Positions 1-11,945 of a stretch of DNA of 64,000 nucleotides are shown here, piece after piece. Positions within the stretch are counted from its first letter, which is position 1; every line of letters begins with the position of its first letter. The notes under the pieces are model-generated. The model worked only from the letters and a program-made list of their open reading frames with translations, ran no database searches and was not told the DNA's origin. Source of the stretch: Floccularia luteovirens (lineage: Eukaryota; Basidiomycota; Agaricomycetes; Agaricales; Squamanitaceae); NCBI GenBank assembly GCA_009739215.1, contig VSJF01000006.1, positions 1,054,001 to 1,118,000 of the forward strand, given 5' to 3'. A program made the position numbers and the translations under genes.

Positions 1-131
1 TATCGAACCTTAAGTTTCTCTAGGATATGTATAAATGCGAGCCTGTCAATAGACTCGTCCCTGGCACCAACGTAAAGAGGAGGAAAGACGCGTTTGATAT
101 CTGGTCCGCAAGACGAAGAGAGGATCAACAT
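1..131 (-). CDS. HD-domain 5'-deoxynucleotidase-like protein, first exon only (partial)
   Basis: Only the first coding exon lies in the window: ATG at 131-129 (minus strand), 41 codons, then a donor gttcga at position 8, so the rest lies to the left. The exon ends in DRLAFIHILEKLK, which resembles the start of the HD domain of HDDC2/yeast Ygk1 proteins, where an R-L-x-F-x-x-I-x-x-L-K-T block precedes the first metal-binding residues. Those enzymes remove phosphate from deoxynucleoside 5'-monophosphates using an HD metal site. The metal ligands themselves are outside the window, so the call rests on one short motif. It is divergent from nothing on its right; the neighbour gene also lies on the minus strand. 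Confidence 0.5.
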   Translation of the reverse strand, partial: MLILSSSCGPDIKRVFPPLYVGARDESIDRLAFIHILEKLKVR

Positions 132-588
132 TGCAAGAGATGATGATGAACTTTTTAGATATCCGCTTATAGCTTTCAATTTGTGACATTTTAAATAGCA
201 GCAGTTAATATTTCTTACCGAAATTTCCGAAGTTATATTATGGGTGCCCAAGAACAATATATATATCCACAATGTTTGGGAAACCAAGGTAATACATTGT
301 ACCATAATTGGTGAATATAAAGAATGAATATCTAAACTTCATGCATAAACAAAATAACGTTGGCTTTTACTGTGTAAAAAGAACGGGTTTGTAAAATGAC
401 TAGGAGCGGGAGATTTGTCCCAGAGTTCAGTTAAATTGGAGTGGCCGTCGCTGAACAATAATCCTTAGTGCCATAGTACTCGGTAAGCTATACCATACCT
501 ACCTTGCTGTAGTGTTGAAGTATGTTGCTTTTGGGGAGGTACTTGAGGCGGAAGTTTTTTCATCTAAAATGCGACTTCCAGTTTAAGT
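132..588. other. Intergenic spacer
   Basis: AT-rich spacer between the 5' end of the HD-domain gene and the 3' end of the secreted-protein gene. It should hold the promoter of the former and the 3' UTR of the latter. I see no RNA gene, repeat or convincing ORF in it. Confidence 0.5.
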
Positions 589-1627
589 TCACAGAGGAAT
601 CAAACGACATACTGCCTGAGCTTTTGAACGACCTGGAGGAAGAGCTCCACATAGCCTGCCAAGTCCAGGTCCAAACTGTAATTTCTTTCTGCCAAGCCCT
701 GGTGCCGCGGATAGAACTTTGCCATTGCCTGGTTGGTTCTTAGGGTCACCTTGCCCTTGGTCTTCACCCATGATGCAATCAAGTGCGTTATCAGCTTGGT
801 TGTTTGCATCTTGTTTGTTAACGTCTTGGTTGGCACCTTCGTCGTTCTGGTCAAGATGGTTATCGCCCACGGTAGAGTTAGCTGCTGCAGCAGCATCAGT
901 TGCAGTCGCAGTCGCCGTCTCAGTCTCAGTCGCATTCTCAGTCGCAGTTGCAGTCTCAGTCGCAATCTCGGTCGCAGTCGCAGTTGCATTCTCAGTTGCA
1001 GTTGCAATCGCAGTCGCAGCAGGTGCGAAGCTTACCTACTCAGAAGTGGGGATGTGAGTAGCTCAAATTGAGAAGTAATAAGGTTGGACATACAACAGTC
1101 ACGGTCGTAGGTGCTGGACAATTCTGAGCAGCGCTATTGGAAGCGGCAACATCCGTTTCTTTGGCAGCTACAGTAGAATCCAAAACAACGTCCTCAGGTT
1201 GTGTGGCATTTGCTCCCGGCATGATCTTGTTGGGAGTGTCAACAACCTGGGTATCATTATTCATGGGCTGTGGGAGCATCAAAAGATGAACATTCAATAA
1301 ATGAATCCTGAGAACTTACACCTGTCCCATTTTTGGCTGACATGTTATCAGAAGCGACGTCCTGTAAAGTTGAAACAAATAATCGGCATTCAAATGAATC
1401 AAAATTAAGCACGGGAATGTGATACGAAGAACGAAATATGTTTGTACAGAAGGACTTACAACATCTACTTCCATATTCCTGTTCTGTTGTGTGTTCTATG
1501 AGAACGTTTGCTGCATATATAATATAAGAAAAGAACATACCGCAAGGGACGATTTAGCATAAATAGGTGTCGCAGACGCATTGAGCGCCAAACAAAGGAT
1601 TAAAAAAATCGCTGGTTGGAAAATCAT
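589..1627 (-). CDS. Small secreted protein with Thr/Ala/Glu repeat tract
   Basis: ATG at 1627-1625 opens a clear signal peptide (MIFQPAIFLILCLALNASA), with cleavage likely after NASA. Splicing is supported by in-phase introns at 1484-1540, 1362-1459, 1268-1319 and 1036-1093, all gt..ag. The mature protein is Asn/Asp/Thr/Ala-rich, then enters a tract of repeating ATATE-type units (about codons over 897-1020), followed by an Asn/Gln/Asp-rich segment. The last exon is uncertain: read straight through it stops at 589, but an extra intron in the region 750-830 would switch to another frame that stops at 600 and ends in a more natural amphipathic helix (YVELFLQVVQKL). No catalytic domain is recognisable. 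It may be a cell-wall or extracellular protein, by analogy with other low-complexity fungal secreted proteins; the function is unknown. Confidence 0.6.
897..1020. repeat. Hexanucleotide repeat (CAGTCG/CAGTCT-type), coding
   Basis: About twenty imperfect 6-bp units of the pattern cagtcn with substitutions to cagttg, cattct and caatct. On the minus strand it encodes alternating Ala/Thr with regular Glu in the secreted protein. Several frames on both strands stay open through it, as expected for a 6-bp period without stop triplets. Confidence 0.85.
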
Positions 1628-2095
1628 AATAATAAAAGAGAATGTAGGTGTGCACAACGAAAGGTAAAATAGGATCACAGGTCAACTATGGTCAGAGAGG
1701 AAGAAAAGGTTGGGGGTTCGAAGAAAAAAGGTTTCGTTATTTATAGTTAGGCCAAGAGGTTGATTATTATCATATTTACTCCAAATTTGCTTGGGATGCT
1801 GAGTGTAGAATAAGCAAAGTGGGGCAAGCTTTGTCTGTGGAGTTGCTATACGCGGGATGCATTCAAGACTGCACAGGGTCGACCAAGTATGTTATGCCGG
1901 ATGCAATCTTGCAATTGTAGTTGAGGGCAACCATGCCTGTCTTAACAACTGTCTCGTCCATCATGATTTGGCTAAGGCAAGCGATACAGAATAGAGCAGC
2001 GGTCTCTTCAGTACTGAATCTCAATTAATAGCCTGCAGAAAACCCAATCAGTCGGTGAGAGCATTATACAAAGTAAGGGCCGCCGTACATTAATT
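1628..2095. other. Intergenic spacer
   Basis: Spacer between the start of the secreted-protein gene and the stop of HGH1, both on the minus strand. It should include the promoter of the secreted-protein gene and the HGH1 3' UTR. Nothing else is recognised. Confidence 0.5.
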
Positions 2096-3781
2096 CTACA
2101 CTTCTTCAATAGTATCATCATCATTTTTGGCTACATGATCAGGGATGGTTGCGTGGTTATCAAAACTAGCCTCATCTGAGTCAGCCATCTTTGGCTCTTC
2201 TCCCTTCAATAGCTGAACAAGGCGTTCTATGTGTTCAGATATCTAGTAACGATTAAACTTAAGAATGGCATGTATTCAAACCAGGGTGAATTTGACGAAC
2301 GTGCCTTATCAACGGTTTCCTTCTCATGAGCAGCTCTCACGATTTCATAGACACCATGTTCTCGTTGGAAATCCCGGCCCCATCTTGTGTGGCATAACAA
2401 TAGAAGTGTTTCTACATGAGTTAGACGGATTGTGGAATCTTTTTCTCTTTCCTTAGTTACAGGAAGGAACTGAAGGGTTTCAGGAAGCTTCTCTTGGTCC
2501 TGAGATTCATTGTAATATGAATATAGTTTTCGTATTTGGGTTGCAGATAACAGTATGCTAACCTCAAGATCAAACTCCTCCGGTCCGGCTAAAGGGAGAA
2601 GGAGGTATGGGAGGGTGTCGATTCCAGGGGCTTGTATCGTTGATGGGGGTACTGCGACCTTAGAAGATTCGGAACTCAGGATGGCTTTGTGAGCGGAAGC
2701 CTGGAATGCGCAGTTTCTGGGAGGATGTGGTTAATGTATCTAGATACTTAGGTTGTGTAATGTAAAGTTTACTTTATTGCCGCTGCAATCCCACCCCTCC
2801 TGATCGTATCCTTGTGCTCTGTAAAAGACACAAGCCTAGAGAGTGGATATTCCACGTCAATTTCCTGTGAGAGTACGTTCATTGACTGTGCCGTGAGGAA
2901 AAACAATCGCCCGGCCGGCGACTTGAATTTTCTTCAGAGATGAACCTTAGTATGGTCGTCAAGTATTACGCACAACTGTTATATTTGCGAAAACGCTGGC
3001 CAAGAAATGAAGTTCCCCTTTTCTTACCCTTTTTGAAAGATTTTCTTGCAATTGAGCACCTTGTACAAAAGCTTCTATTAGCAGGGGTAGTGCCAATACC
3101 TCCTTTGCTTCTCCTGTAGGGTACGGTACCGGCGCTGGGCATGAACCACACCGTGAATCCGTGGGAAACAGTCCAATAGGAGACCTTCCATCAGGAATAA
3201 CGGAAATTTTGAGAGTCAGTAGTTTCGAGCATGCTGTAGATGAGGCTGTCAAGTTTGAAAGTAACATCGATGCGAGATCGGCTAAGGTTGATTGTGGATT
3301 CTGAATTCGGATCATGAGGTGGAGGAATTGGGGAAAAAACTACTTGACGTACAATGATGTAGGATACGATAAAATGCAGAAAAGATGTTTCTGATAGCGT
3401 TGTCACCAGAAGAGGGGAATCTGACAAGTTGACCAAAGCACGGAAGGCATCATGAGAGACATTCTAGATTGCATGTCAAATGGGGTTCTTAGATACGGGT
3501 GATAGCACTTGCTAATTGATCCCGACACAAGAGTTTCAGATCCCGGATAATATCGCTCTCCTTCGGCTGTTGAAATGCACCATGCTGAAGACCTGAGAAA
3601 AAGATGTCTCTATGAGGAGAGTCTTTTGATGTTTGTGGCAAGAGATTTGATAAGGCTAAATGGCGAACTTGAGGGTTTCTATCTCGGAGAAATGGAAGAA
3701 GCTAAGGTACAGAGTTTGAGGACGTTTAGAGTGATGAGGAGAGCTTCTGAACTCACTGACCTCGCGTAGCTGAGCGTCCAT
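2096..3781 (-). CDS. HGH1: HGH1 family protein (eEF2 folding co-chaperone)
   Basis: Spliced product starts MDAQLRE then LLPFLRDRNPQVRHLALSNL, an armadillo-like first repeat. Further on come FRALVNLSDSPLL, the DUF383 block (ELHFLASVFANIT), FTEHKDTIRRGGIAAAIKNC and the DUF384 block (LPYLLLPLAGPEEFDLE, EKLPETLQFLP, ERLVQLLKGEEP). These are family landmarks of HGH1/FAM203/BRP16. In yeast, Hgh1 brings TRiC/CCT and Hsp90 to nascent eEF2. ATG at 3781-3779 was chosen because the first intron then joins in phase to the first helical repeat. There are about seven introns; two need GC donors (3464-3512 gcaagt and 2243-2304 gcacgt) to keep the family sequence in frame. The C-terminus has an extra acidic tail. 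It is divergent from SPT20. Confidence 0.92.
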
Positions 3782-3905
3782 ATCTGAAATTTCACGCACG
3801 TGATGCGACAGGGTTTGTCATATTTGGCTCTGTGTTTACGTAAGCTGGCTCGACTTTCGCAGCCAGTAAAGATACGGACAATTCGTACTTCGCATTCATG
3901 GTCCC
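3782..3905. promoter_or_regulatory. Shared divergent promoter HGH1/SPT20
   Basis: Only 124 bp separate the two start codons, so both genes must use this spacer. It contains CACGTG at 3797-3802, a bHLH (Cbf1-like) site in other fungi. Binding here is inferred. Confidence 0.5.
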
Positions 3906-6297
3906 ATGGCTGGTTACAATCGGACGCGATATGTAGAGGAACTCCTAGAAAAAACAGAATCACAACCTCCATCTCTTACCATACATCTTCATCCTGATCA
4001 TTGGAGTCTGAATAATGGTTCCAAGTTTCTGTACCACAACCAGATCGCGGTCCGGCATAATCTCTTCCGTTCATTGACTATTTCTAACTTTCTAATTAGT
4101 CTCTGCTGGATGACATACGTGCGCACCGAATACCTGTTGACTTTTTGGAACTCTTTGATGCTGCTCATGTCCCCTTTTATGATGGTTCGTCCATGTCAAT
4201 CCACTTTTCTGAATGGTGTTTAGTCGGTAATTAATTAGGATGCATGGTCGTTGAACTCTTGGACTACCGGCCGCAAAGAAACAAAGAGCCCACTCCAGAG
4301 AAACCAGAAAAAACTAGGGTGATACTTCACCCCAACTCCGAGACCCTTTGGGCGGACATTTGTTCATTGAGTCAACGCCACGGAGGGAAATGGACAGATG
4401 ATGAGGCATTACAAATTGAGGCCAAATTACTAGTGAGTGCCGTCCTTTTTCCTAGGGTTTTATAACTCATTCGTTATGCTCAGCTCGCAACGAGCCCGCC
4501 GCTCTGTCTTGACCCAGATCCGCATCTGACACGGATAGCTAATCATGTATTGAGAGTATCAACACCAACTGTTCCTGTTTCTCTAAAGAGAAAGGCTGCT
4601 GCTTTAGAAACAGAAGAAGATGAAACCGACAAAGCTCGTAGAGCAAAGATCATGGCGTTCATGAATCCGCGAGCCGTCAGGTCGCATGCACCTAAGTGAG
4701 TCATTGACGTTCGTAACATCATATCGATTCCTGAATCTAATTTCGCTCTCATAGTTATAAGTTATTGGACGCTATTCATAGTGTAAGGCAATCAAAGGCT
4801 GGTGAGCCTCAGAAACCAGCTGCACCGCTACCTGGTCATCCCTACATATCAAAAGCCCAACCACCACCTACTGCAGCTCCTACGCCAGTAGCTGCTCAAC
4901 AAATCCTTCAAACACAGCCTATAACCGAATTAGCTGATAAGAAAGTCCAGCAGATCAAGGCTGATACTCCGCAGATGTCATTTGTCAATACGGCTTTTAC
5001 AAGAGCCAACGGATCTCATACCCCTGTCCCTCCTCAACCAACTCACCAATTTGTTAACCAACACCCCACCACACACCATCAAACACCCTCCCCGAGTACC
5101 AATTCCCCGATGCAACCCCAAGTATATGCTAGTGTCCAAGCTGCTACCGAGGCAGCGAAGAGGGTACCAACCCCCGCACAACAACAACAACAACAGCATC
5201 AACTTCAACAACTTCAAAAGCAGCAACAGTTATTACAACAACAAAGACAGCCATCTCCTCCGAAGCAGTCCCGGCAACAACCCCAACATCAACAGCAACA
5301 ACCTCAACAGTCACAGCACATTTTTTCAAATTCTCCAAAGCCCACTGCCCAGGTGCCTATTGTGGCACAATCGCAAAATCTTACTCCTATTCAACCACAT
5401 GCAACGTCAATCCCCAGTTTCCCATCATCTGTTCCTTTCTTGCAGACTCCGAAGGTGCGCAACGCAACAGGGAAACCCACCGCGACAGCTACGAACACCC
5501 AACCACAGACTCAACAGGTTCCAAATGCACAACATATCGCACACGTGCAGGCACAAAATCAGGCACAAAATGCTCAAATGAACTTGTATGCACAGCAGAT
5601 AGCGCATAGTCAACAACAGCTTCAACAACAAGTAACTTTGCTCGCGCAACAAAGGCGCAATACAACGCAAAAAAATGGACGAGCAACCCCTCAAACAGCA
5701 ACGAGTCAAAATACACCTTCTCCCGCCCGTAACAGCCCCATAACAGCGAACCAGAACCTTGCGGCGCGCTCACCCATGCCACCGCACGCTCAGCAACTCC
5801 CCCAAATGATGCATCCTCAGCAACATCCGCATCATATCGCATTCACGCCACAGTACACCGCCGCTCATCTACGCTCCATGGCGCATGCTAATTCATCTCC
5901 TCATACGCAGTCTGTGTCTTCACCATTGGCCACTAACGCTTCAGCTAGTTCGCCTTCTGCACCCTCCCCGGCACCCGCAGGTGGTGCCGCGGAGAATCAG
6001 AATCAAACACAACCACAACACCCGACGCAGGGGCAGCCTCAGCCCCAGCAAATTCATTCACATCCGGCACCACAACACCATCCATATGCACAGATATATG
6101 GATATCCACAGATGAACTTCCAAATGTCACCTGGACGTATGGCACCGACGTACTGGCAGATGGGTATGGGGCGCGGCATGCCAAGCATGGTGAATGGTCA
6201 GACTGTTCCCTGGTATGCCGGCAAACGCTCAGCAGATAGCGCTTGGGATGGGGAAGCAAGCCGTCCCCGGGGGGATGCCAGGGCGATAGTATGGTAG
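3906..6297 (+). CDS. SPT20: SAGA complex subunit SPT20
   Basis: Starts MAGYNRTRYVEELLEKTES and runs into the Spt20 SEP-like domain: SLTIHLHPDHWSLNNGSKFL, LLDDIRAHRIPVDFLELFDA, then VPFYDGCMVVELLDYR. The in-phase intron about 4185-4241 (donor gttcgt) is needed to join FYD to GCMVVE; without it a stop is read. Four introns in all. The last exon (from about 4756) codes a long disordered Gln/Pro/Asn tail with a Q-rich run around 5180-5320. Spt20 holds SAGA together and is needed for recruitment of the Gcn5 acetyltransferase module and TBP to promoters. The poly-Q tail is common in fungal Spt20. Another subunit-type chromatin gene, SDS3, lies 19 kb to the right; adjacency implies nothing functional. 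Confidence 0.93.
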
Positions 6298-7865
6298 TAG
6301 TGGTAGCATGGGAGCACAAGTGTCAAAACATACTTATTCGGATGTAATATTTTAGAAGGGACTCATTGTACAATATGACTGTGGCATTCATTTAACTTGC
6401 GCGTTTGTTTCACCCCAATTTTTTTTCCTTTTCCTAATATGCTATCAGTTCTTGATCATTTTTCTCGCATATAATTGCTTCCTATTAGGTTGACTCCCTT
6501 ATTGCGTAGATCACAGTATCATGGTTTCATTGACATGTATATAGGTTGATGATCTTTTTTTTTTCTAATTCGATCATGTTTCTTGTGGAATAAATATCTT
6601 CCATTTTAGGCGGTTTGTCACTTCCTTTTCACTGACCCCACATTCCAAGTAATAGAAGTTAGAAGGTGTAAATCACTCATAATTGTTGCTTCTCCACCAA
6701 AATTTACAACCACGGATGATTGATACAACATTATCGGACTTAAGGCTGGGGGAAGTGATAGAACAGCAATAGCAACAATCCGTCTTCCCGAGTTTCAGTG
6801 CCCAAAGCTTCTTTTTCCCGAAAGGGGAGTGGCTTGAATAAGTAATAAACATCAAGTGACTTACCCCTAAGGGTTTTTAGCTCTTTTTGGGTTGCCACAG
6901 AGTTTGAGGCCGACGACCCACCTGGTTACGCATGCGACTTTATGATCAAAATGATTGATGGGAACAAACTGCTACAACAAGGAGCGCATGGTAGCCCAGG
7001 TACGGGGTGGGAATGACAAGGTTAAATATGTATGATGCTTCTTCCCGCCGGATTGAATTGATAACGTTAAAGATGGCGTAATGCATGTATTTGATGATAT
7101 GGGCTCCAATACACTACCAGCACATAAATTGCGTGTTAGCTTCGAGGAAATACGGAGATGCTATGCTTTTCTTCGCAAGATGTTAAGGGACTATTAACTA
7201 AGTAAGATCGCCTGAGTTCTAAGGGACACATGTCTTGTACCTGGAAAAAAAAGTAGTGCAATCATGGACTTGGTGAGTAACCTCAGTTTGCAAGTTGTCG
7301 GCGGGGAAATGCGTACCGGTGGTACGTCTCACAAGACTCAGATCATCCCATTCCATATTGAGCACATATTGCGAAACTGCCCTTGTCAATGGGTTCATGA
7401 CGGGCTAGGGAAAAATCCGTACTTCAATCACGGATTTGTTACTGTTGGCAACAGTGCTCGATATAATGGTGGGCATTTGTCCTTATCCAATGGGAACTAG
7501 AAATAATTGTTTATGGCTCAGTTTATCAGCATCAAAATAAAAAGAACGAGAAGAACTTGCAATCAAAAAAACATAGACGTACACACGTCAATTACACCGC
7601 CCAACGGATAAAGTAAGAGCAGAAAAAGGAAAACAGGGACAGAAAATAATGAGGTGGTACAGAAGTTAATCAACTGCCACAATAAAATTTGAGAAGCGGT
7701 GGGCTACTGGAGCACATCCAGAAGCACAAAAATAAGAGTACTAAATTACGCAAACCACACTTCCTTCAATTAAAATATAGGAAGGAAGGTTAAAACGACA
7801 AGATGATAGGCAAGATCCATTCCAAAAGCAGCGGCGGGGAACTGCACCGTGGCAAGCTTACTTAC
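6298..7865. other. 1.57-kb spacer between convergent genes
   Basis: Lies between the 3' ends of SPT20 and the GATA-factor gene. It holds T-rich stretches just after SPT20 (possible 3' processing signals). The open frames at 6673-6855 (minus) and 7264-7500 (plus) show no family motif. No RNA gene or transposon end was recognised. Confidence 0.5.
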
Positions 7866-9344
7866 TCAGTCCCTCCCCATGTCTACACCTTCGCTACGGC
7901 GGTCCTGGGACCCGTATTCGTCATCATCATCACTATCGCCTTCGCCAGATTCTTCGCCTTGCCCCTGGGAACTTGTCCCTCCCTGGCCATTTGTTTTTTT
8001 CTGAGAACCAAATTTCTCCCTAACTCGTTTCTTAATCTAAAAAGGAAAGAAAAAAAAGACAAGACATGTCAATCAGCAAAGATGCATAAAATGGCGGAGC
8101 TCCAATGAAATGCACCAATTTGGCGTAGACAAGTCCACAAGCATTGCAGAGTGTTCGAGGGCCTTGAGTACGTATCTGTCAACAAAAGTTTTTTCCTAAC
8201 AACCAATGAATCACAACTTACCCATGGGTCCTCGTCGCCACTCAGGTGTGGAAGTGGCACCGCATCCTAAACAAGTCTGGCCCTCTTGAACTGTATCATC
8301 TGGCTTCTAAATAGAGCCGTAATACAACCAAAATTGTTAGAAGATAATTGCTCGGTGAGATAGTCGACAAATCTCTGACCTGTCGCTTGGTGGATGCCGA
8401 ACTGCCATTGGCCGAATCTTTTGATTCATCCGTTTCTTTTTCTTTTGGCGACTTTGATTCAGCTACAGGCACACTGTTCTGCATTGATGCTGCTTCTAGC
8501 ACTTGCGCACCATAAGTCGCGGATTGTAACATGCGCTCCATGGTCTCTGCTGATGGTGCCGGCCTGCTTTGAGCACTCGGCATCCCAGGCCCTACCTATA
8601 AACATTTCGGATCCATCGATGATGGTGCGGTAAGACTCTAGCAACTAAATAGTTTTTTTTTGTGGATATGTAAATAAAACATAGTATAAGTCGGGGTGGA
8701 TAAAAATGAAAGACCTTTATGAAATCCAATCCTGTTGATGGGCCTGAGTTCGTAATGGCTGGGGGAGATTCTTTTTCACGTCTCCTGGATTTTGCCTGTG
8801 ACGACGGCTGGGGTTGAGTGCTAGAGAGAGGAGGGGGAGGAGCAAGAGAAGACGATTGTCTGTCATCTATGCGGTGGCTATCTACATTAGATGGTGGTGC
8901 GTTAGAGTAACCTCTAGGGGGCTCCATTGGTGATGAATGCATCGGCTCAGGTCGACCAGGACCTGAATTGAAAGGGGGTTCTACACTGGAAGGATGAGGA
9001 GGGTGGGGAAGCGGAGGAGGGTAGGATTGATTATAGTGCCAATTTTCGTTCGGCCATTGGGGTGGTTGGGGTGGGGGTTGGTTTGGAACATGTTGCGGCA
9101 TGTAATGACCCTGGCCATAGTTTGGAGGATAAGAAGTGGGCGGTGGCTGGTAATGGGAGGACGGAGGTTGCGGGGGTGAGTGGGGCTGAGACTGGGATGA
9201 CGAGCTGGAGCGCATGGGACGAAGGGGAGGGTGCACTACCGGCTGGTTATCATATGATGGTGGCGGATGAGGAGGATAGGATGAATAACTATAGTTTGTG
9301 TTGATGCCCGGCTGATGATACAAGTATCGCTCGTCGGAGGACAT
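7866..9344 (-). CDS. GATA-type zinc-finger transcription factor (NsdD-like)
   Basis: ATG at 9344-9342. Residues 1 to about 210 are Pro/Ser/Tyr-rich and disordered, followed by a short helical segment (GLDFIK joined to LLESYRTIIDGSEMF or skipped by a longer intron), then an Ala/Ser/Lys linker. The C-terminal zinc finger is spliced from three exons: CLGCGATSTPEWRRGP, then GPRTLCNACGLVYAKL, then IKKRVREK. The Cys spacing is C-x2-C-x18-C-x2-C. TPEWRRGP and LCNACGL.YAKL.KKR resemble the NsdD/SUB-1 class more than White-collar-2, and no PAS domain is visible. The tail is acidic. NsdD factors control sexual development and secondary metabolism in ascomycetes; the role here is inferred. About four to five introns; the 3' border is the TGA at 7868-7866. 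Confidence 0.85.
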
Positions 9345-10054
9345 TGGATGGAGATTGAGTAAGATTTGGGGAGATAGCTGTAAGATTGGATGTCGGTGGA
9401 CGATGGGCGTCGGGAGAAAGACACTAGAAAAAAAAAGAGGAAAGAAGAGTGAGTTTAAGTAGAAAGCATGATGAACGATAGCGTGGAGAGATGGCTTAGA
9501 AATAGAAATATGAAGGAGAATGAGAAAACGCAGAAAGTTGACGCGGATTAATAGACAGAAACGATTGCGAAATGCTTATCCGCAGGGTCGTAAACTCTCT
9601 GGTTGGCTACTGGTCAGGAACCCTGGCAGGACATCCCTGAGTCGACCAGGCAACATGAGACAGCTTTGTGAAGAAAAGCTAAAGTGAAAGAGAAAGAGAA
9701 TCATCTTACAGTGGCAGACCGAGAACACGGGATTGAATAACGCTTATAGAAACCACCGCGAAGAACAACAAAGCAAGCCTGGTTGAGAACTCGATATCAG
9801 GAAACGACAACTGAGCAGGGCTGGCTTGACACACGACAGGGCGACAGTTCTGTATCCTAAGTACCGCACTTGTCAAGTATTTCTTGCTGAAGGCTCGTAG
9901 TTGTAGGTTAACATTGATTTTTAACAAAAAAACCGGTCCAAGCAAATTAGACTCGGCCCGCTCCACACCGAATCAATCAAATAATTTCATGTCAGAAACA
10001 TATCAATTTCATGACATTCACAACTATCATAGATTTCACCAATCTAATTCAATA
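9345..10054. other. Upstream region of the GATA-factor gene
   Basis: A 710-bp spacer between the GATA-factor start and the stop of the next minus-strand gene. It is purine-rich on the plus strand (long gaaag/gagag runs at 9420-9550 and 9670-9700), which is pyrimidine-rich on the transcribed sense strand, as in many fungal core promoters. No gene recognised. Confidence 0.45.
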
Positions 10055-11945
10055 TCATCCGTATGACGCCGCTGCTTCTCCGGCCTTATTTATCTTTATC
10101 TGCTTCGCAACAACTCCTCCACTCTCTGTCACAGACCCTTCAATCCCTGCTTCATATTCCTCGTTGCTAGATCCGCCTTTCTCGGCCGCTTTGACCATGT
10201 TACTGCTATTCCCACTCGCCGCAGCAGCAGCTCTTTCCCGTGCCCTCCGTCGTCGCCGAAGTATCTTCTTTCGGTTTCGGACTGCCCGCCGGTACTCTTG
10301 CTCATCCCCATAGAAGAGGTCATACTCACAGAACGCACATATCCATTCCTCTGCTGGGTTTGTCAACTGCGTCATCGGCTGTACTGCTGTCTTTTTCCGA
10401 CGGCGCGGTGGTATTTCTGCAGACAGAAATCGAAGTGGGATCGGGGACAGTGTATTTTGCGTGTTTATGTTGGCGCTATTTACAGTCACTGACCCAGAAT
10501 GTGGCAGACGTGATGGCACATAATTACGAAGATGATGCGGGTTGGATGCATTCGCCAGCGCAGATCTCTTTTTCTTCTTTCCGCGAGATCTGACATTCGC
10601 CAGGGTTTGATCCAAGAAATCATCATTTTGTTCTCCACTCTTCCCATTCGTGATTGTTCGCGCTCTTTGTTGCGCTCTCTCGGACCGCTTTGTTCTCCCT
10701 CCTTTGGAGGGTAACGACGCCATCATCTTGCTAGCAGCTGCAAGCTTGGCCGCTTTCGCTGCCTGGCGTTCCAGCTCAGCTTCGAATCGATTGCGTAGCA
10801 TGGCTACTTCTTCTTTAGTTGCGATGAGTCGGTCCGCAGCTGCCAAATAGTAAATCAAAAATGTCAATCCGTGATTCATCAGATGATATATATTTTACCC
10901 ATGCGCGCAAACAAAAAAAAAAAACAAAAAGGGGAGGCTGGGTTGAAACAATTGTCACTCACTTGCACTGGCACAAACAAACATGAAATCACTAGTTGGT
11001 AGTGGAATGGCATCCGGATGACGTGGCTGACGATTGATTTTGGCAGCCCGCGCCATCCGTACCGTCTTCCGTTTTGATAGTCGTGCCTTTGGAGGTTGTG
11101 AATTGCGCATGTCTTCAAACCCTCCACCACTTCCCGCAGTAAACGGATAGTTAGCAGATAATGCTTGATCAAGTGCGAGTGTATCTCCATGGGAAAGTGC
11201 TCCTAGAACTGCAGCAAGTTGTCGCTTCCTGTTTTTAAGCATTTCTTTGTGCTGCAAGCCAGCCAGAGTCGCAGCTGTAAGTTTACCCCTCTTCTGACCT
11301 AACAAACTAATTGTCGTAGAGGGCATGTGAACTATTTCTAGAGCATCTGTTTCTGCACGACCCGTACGGTATTCCCCTGTCTGTCGTTTCATCTTCCGTG
11401 GTTCCACTGGCATCATGACCACCCCGTGGCGAATTGGATGCGTTCGCTGGGACTTTCCTTTTCTTCGTATTCCCAGGTTGTTGTAAATGATCGACGTAGT
11501 CACCGTCACCATCACCATGTTCATCATCATCCTCCCGGCTACCACCACCTCCGCCTCCGGCAGGTGCACCTGGGAAATGGACACCAAAGTCGACGGAATC
11601 CAAATCTTTTCCATGACTGGGATCCAGTCCCGTGGCACTTGCCAGGAAATCTTGTACACCCCCTAACATAGGCAAGTAGTAATTCTGAAGGGCCATCCTA
11701 GCTGATAGTGAATCTGCGTGTGCAAGGAGTTCCTCTGCTGTAGCATCCGGTCCGAGTATATCTAGTGGTTGTGGTGGGGGAGGGGGAGCAGAGGTGCGCC
11801 TGCGCTTAGGTAAAGGCTTTACCCGTCGTAAAGTGGGAAACTTCGGGTATATCAAAGATCGGTGACGAGCCTCGATACATCGGTCGTGAAGCAGTAGTAT
11901 GTAGAGCAGAGTTAGAAATTCCTCAAATTTGCCTGATGAATCTGG
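10055..11945 (-). CDS. Uncharacterised basic protein with C-terminal CxxC motif
   Basis: Coding is clear from a leading segment (FEEFLTLLYILLLHDRCIEA, then RSLIYPKFPTLRRVKPLPKR) through a Gly/Asp-rich part, then ALEIVHMPSTTISLLGQKRG, a Lys/Arg-rich stretch, a coiled-coil-like segment (EEVAMLRNRFEAELERQAAK) and a C-terminal block: EEWICAFCEYDLFYGDE followed by RNRKKILRRRRRARERAAAA. Basic clusters suggest a nuclear protein. I do not recognise a named family. A 46-nt gt..ag intron about 11,410-11,456 restores frame; another large intron with donor gtgagt lies about 10,840-10,970. No ATG occurs in frame at the 5' end, so the first exon lies upstream and its position is unresolved; the upper coordinate is approximate. 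Confidence 0.65.

Noticed and set aside
522..743. Plus-strand frame with helical-looking translation
   Set aside because: It is antisense to the last exon of the secreted-protein gene, with no promoter or splice signals of its own.
4982..5581. 199-codon frame inside SPT20
   Set aside because: It is the shifted reading of the Gln/Pro-rich tail, Asn/Ser/His-rich as expected from CAA repeats.
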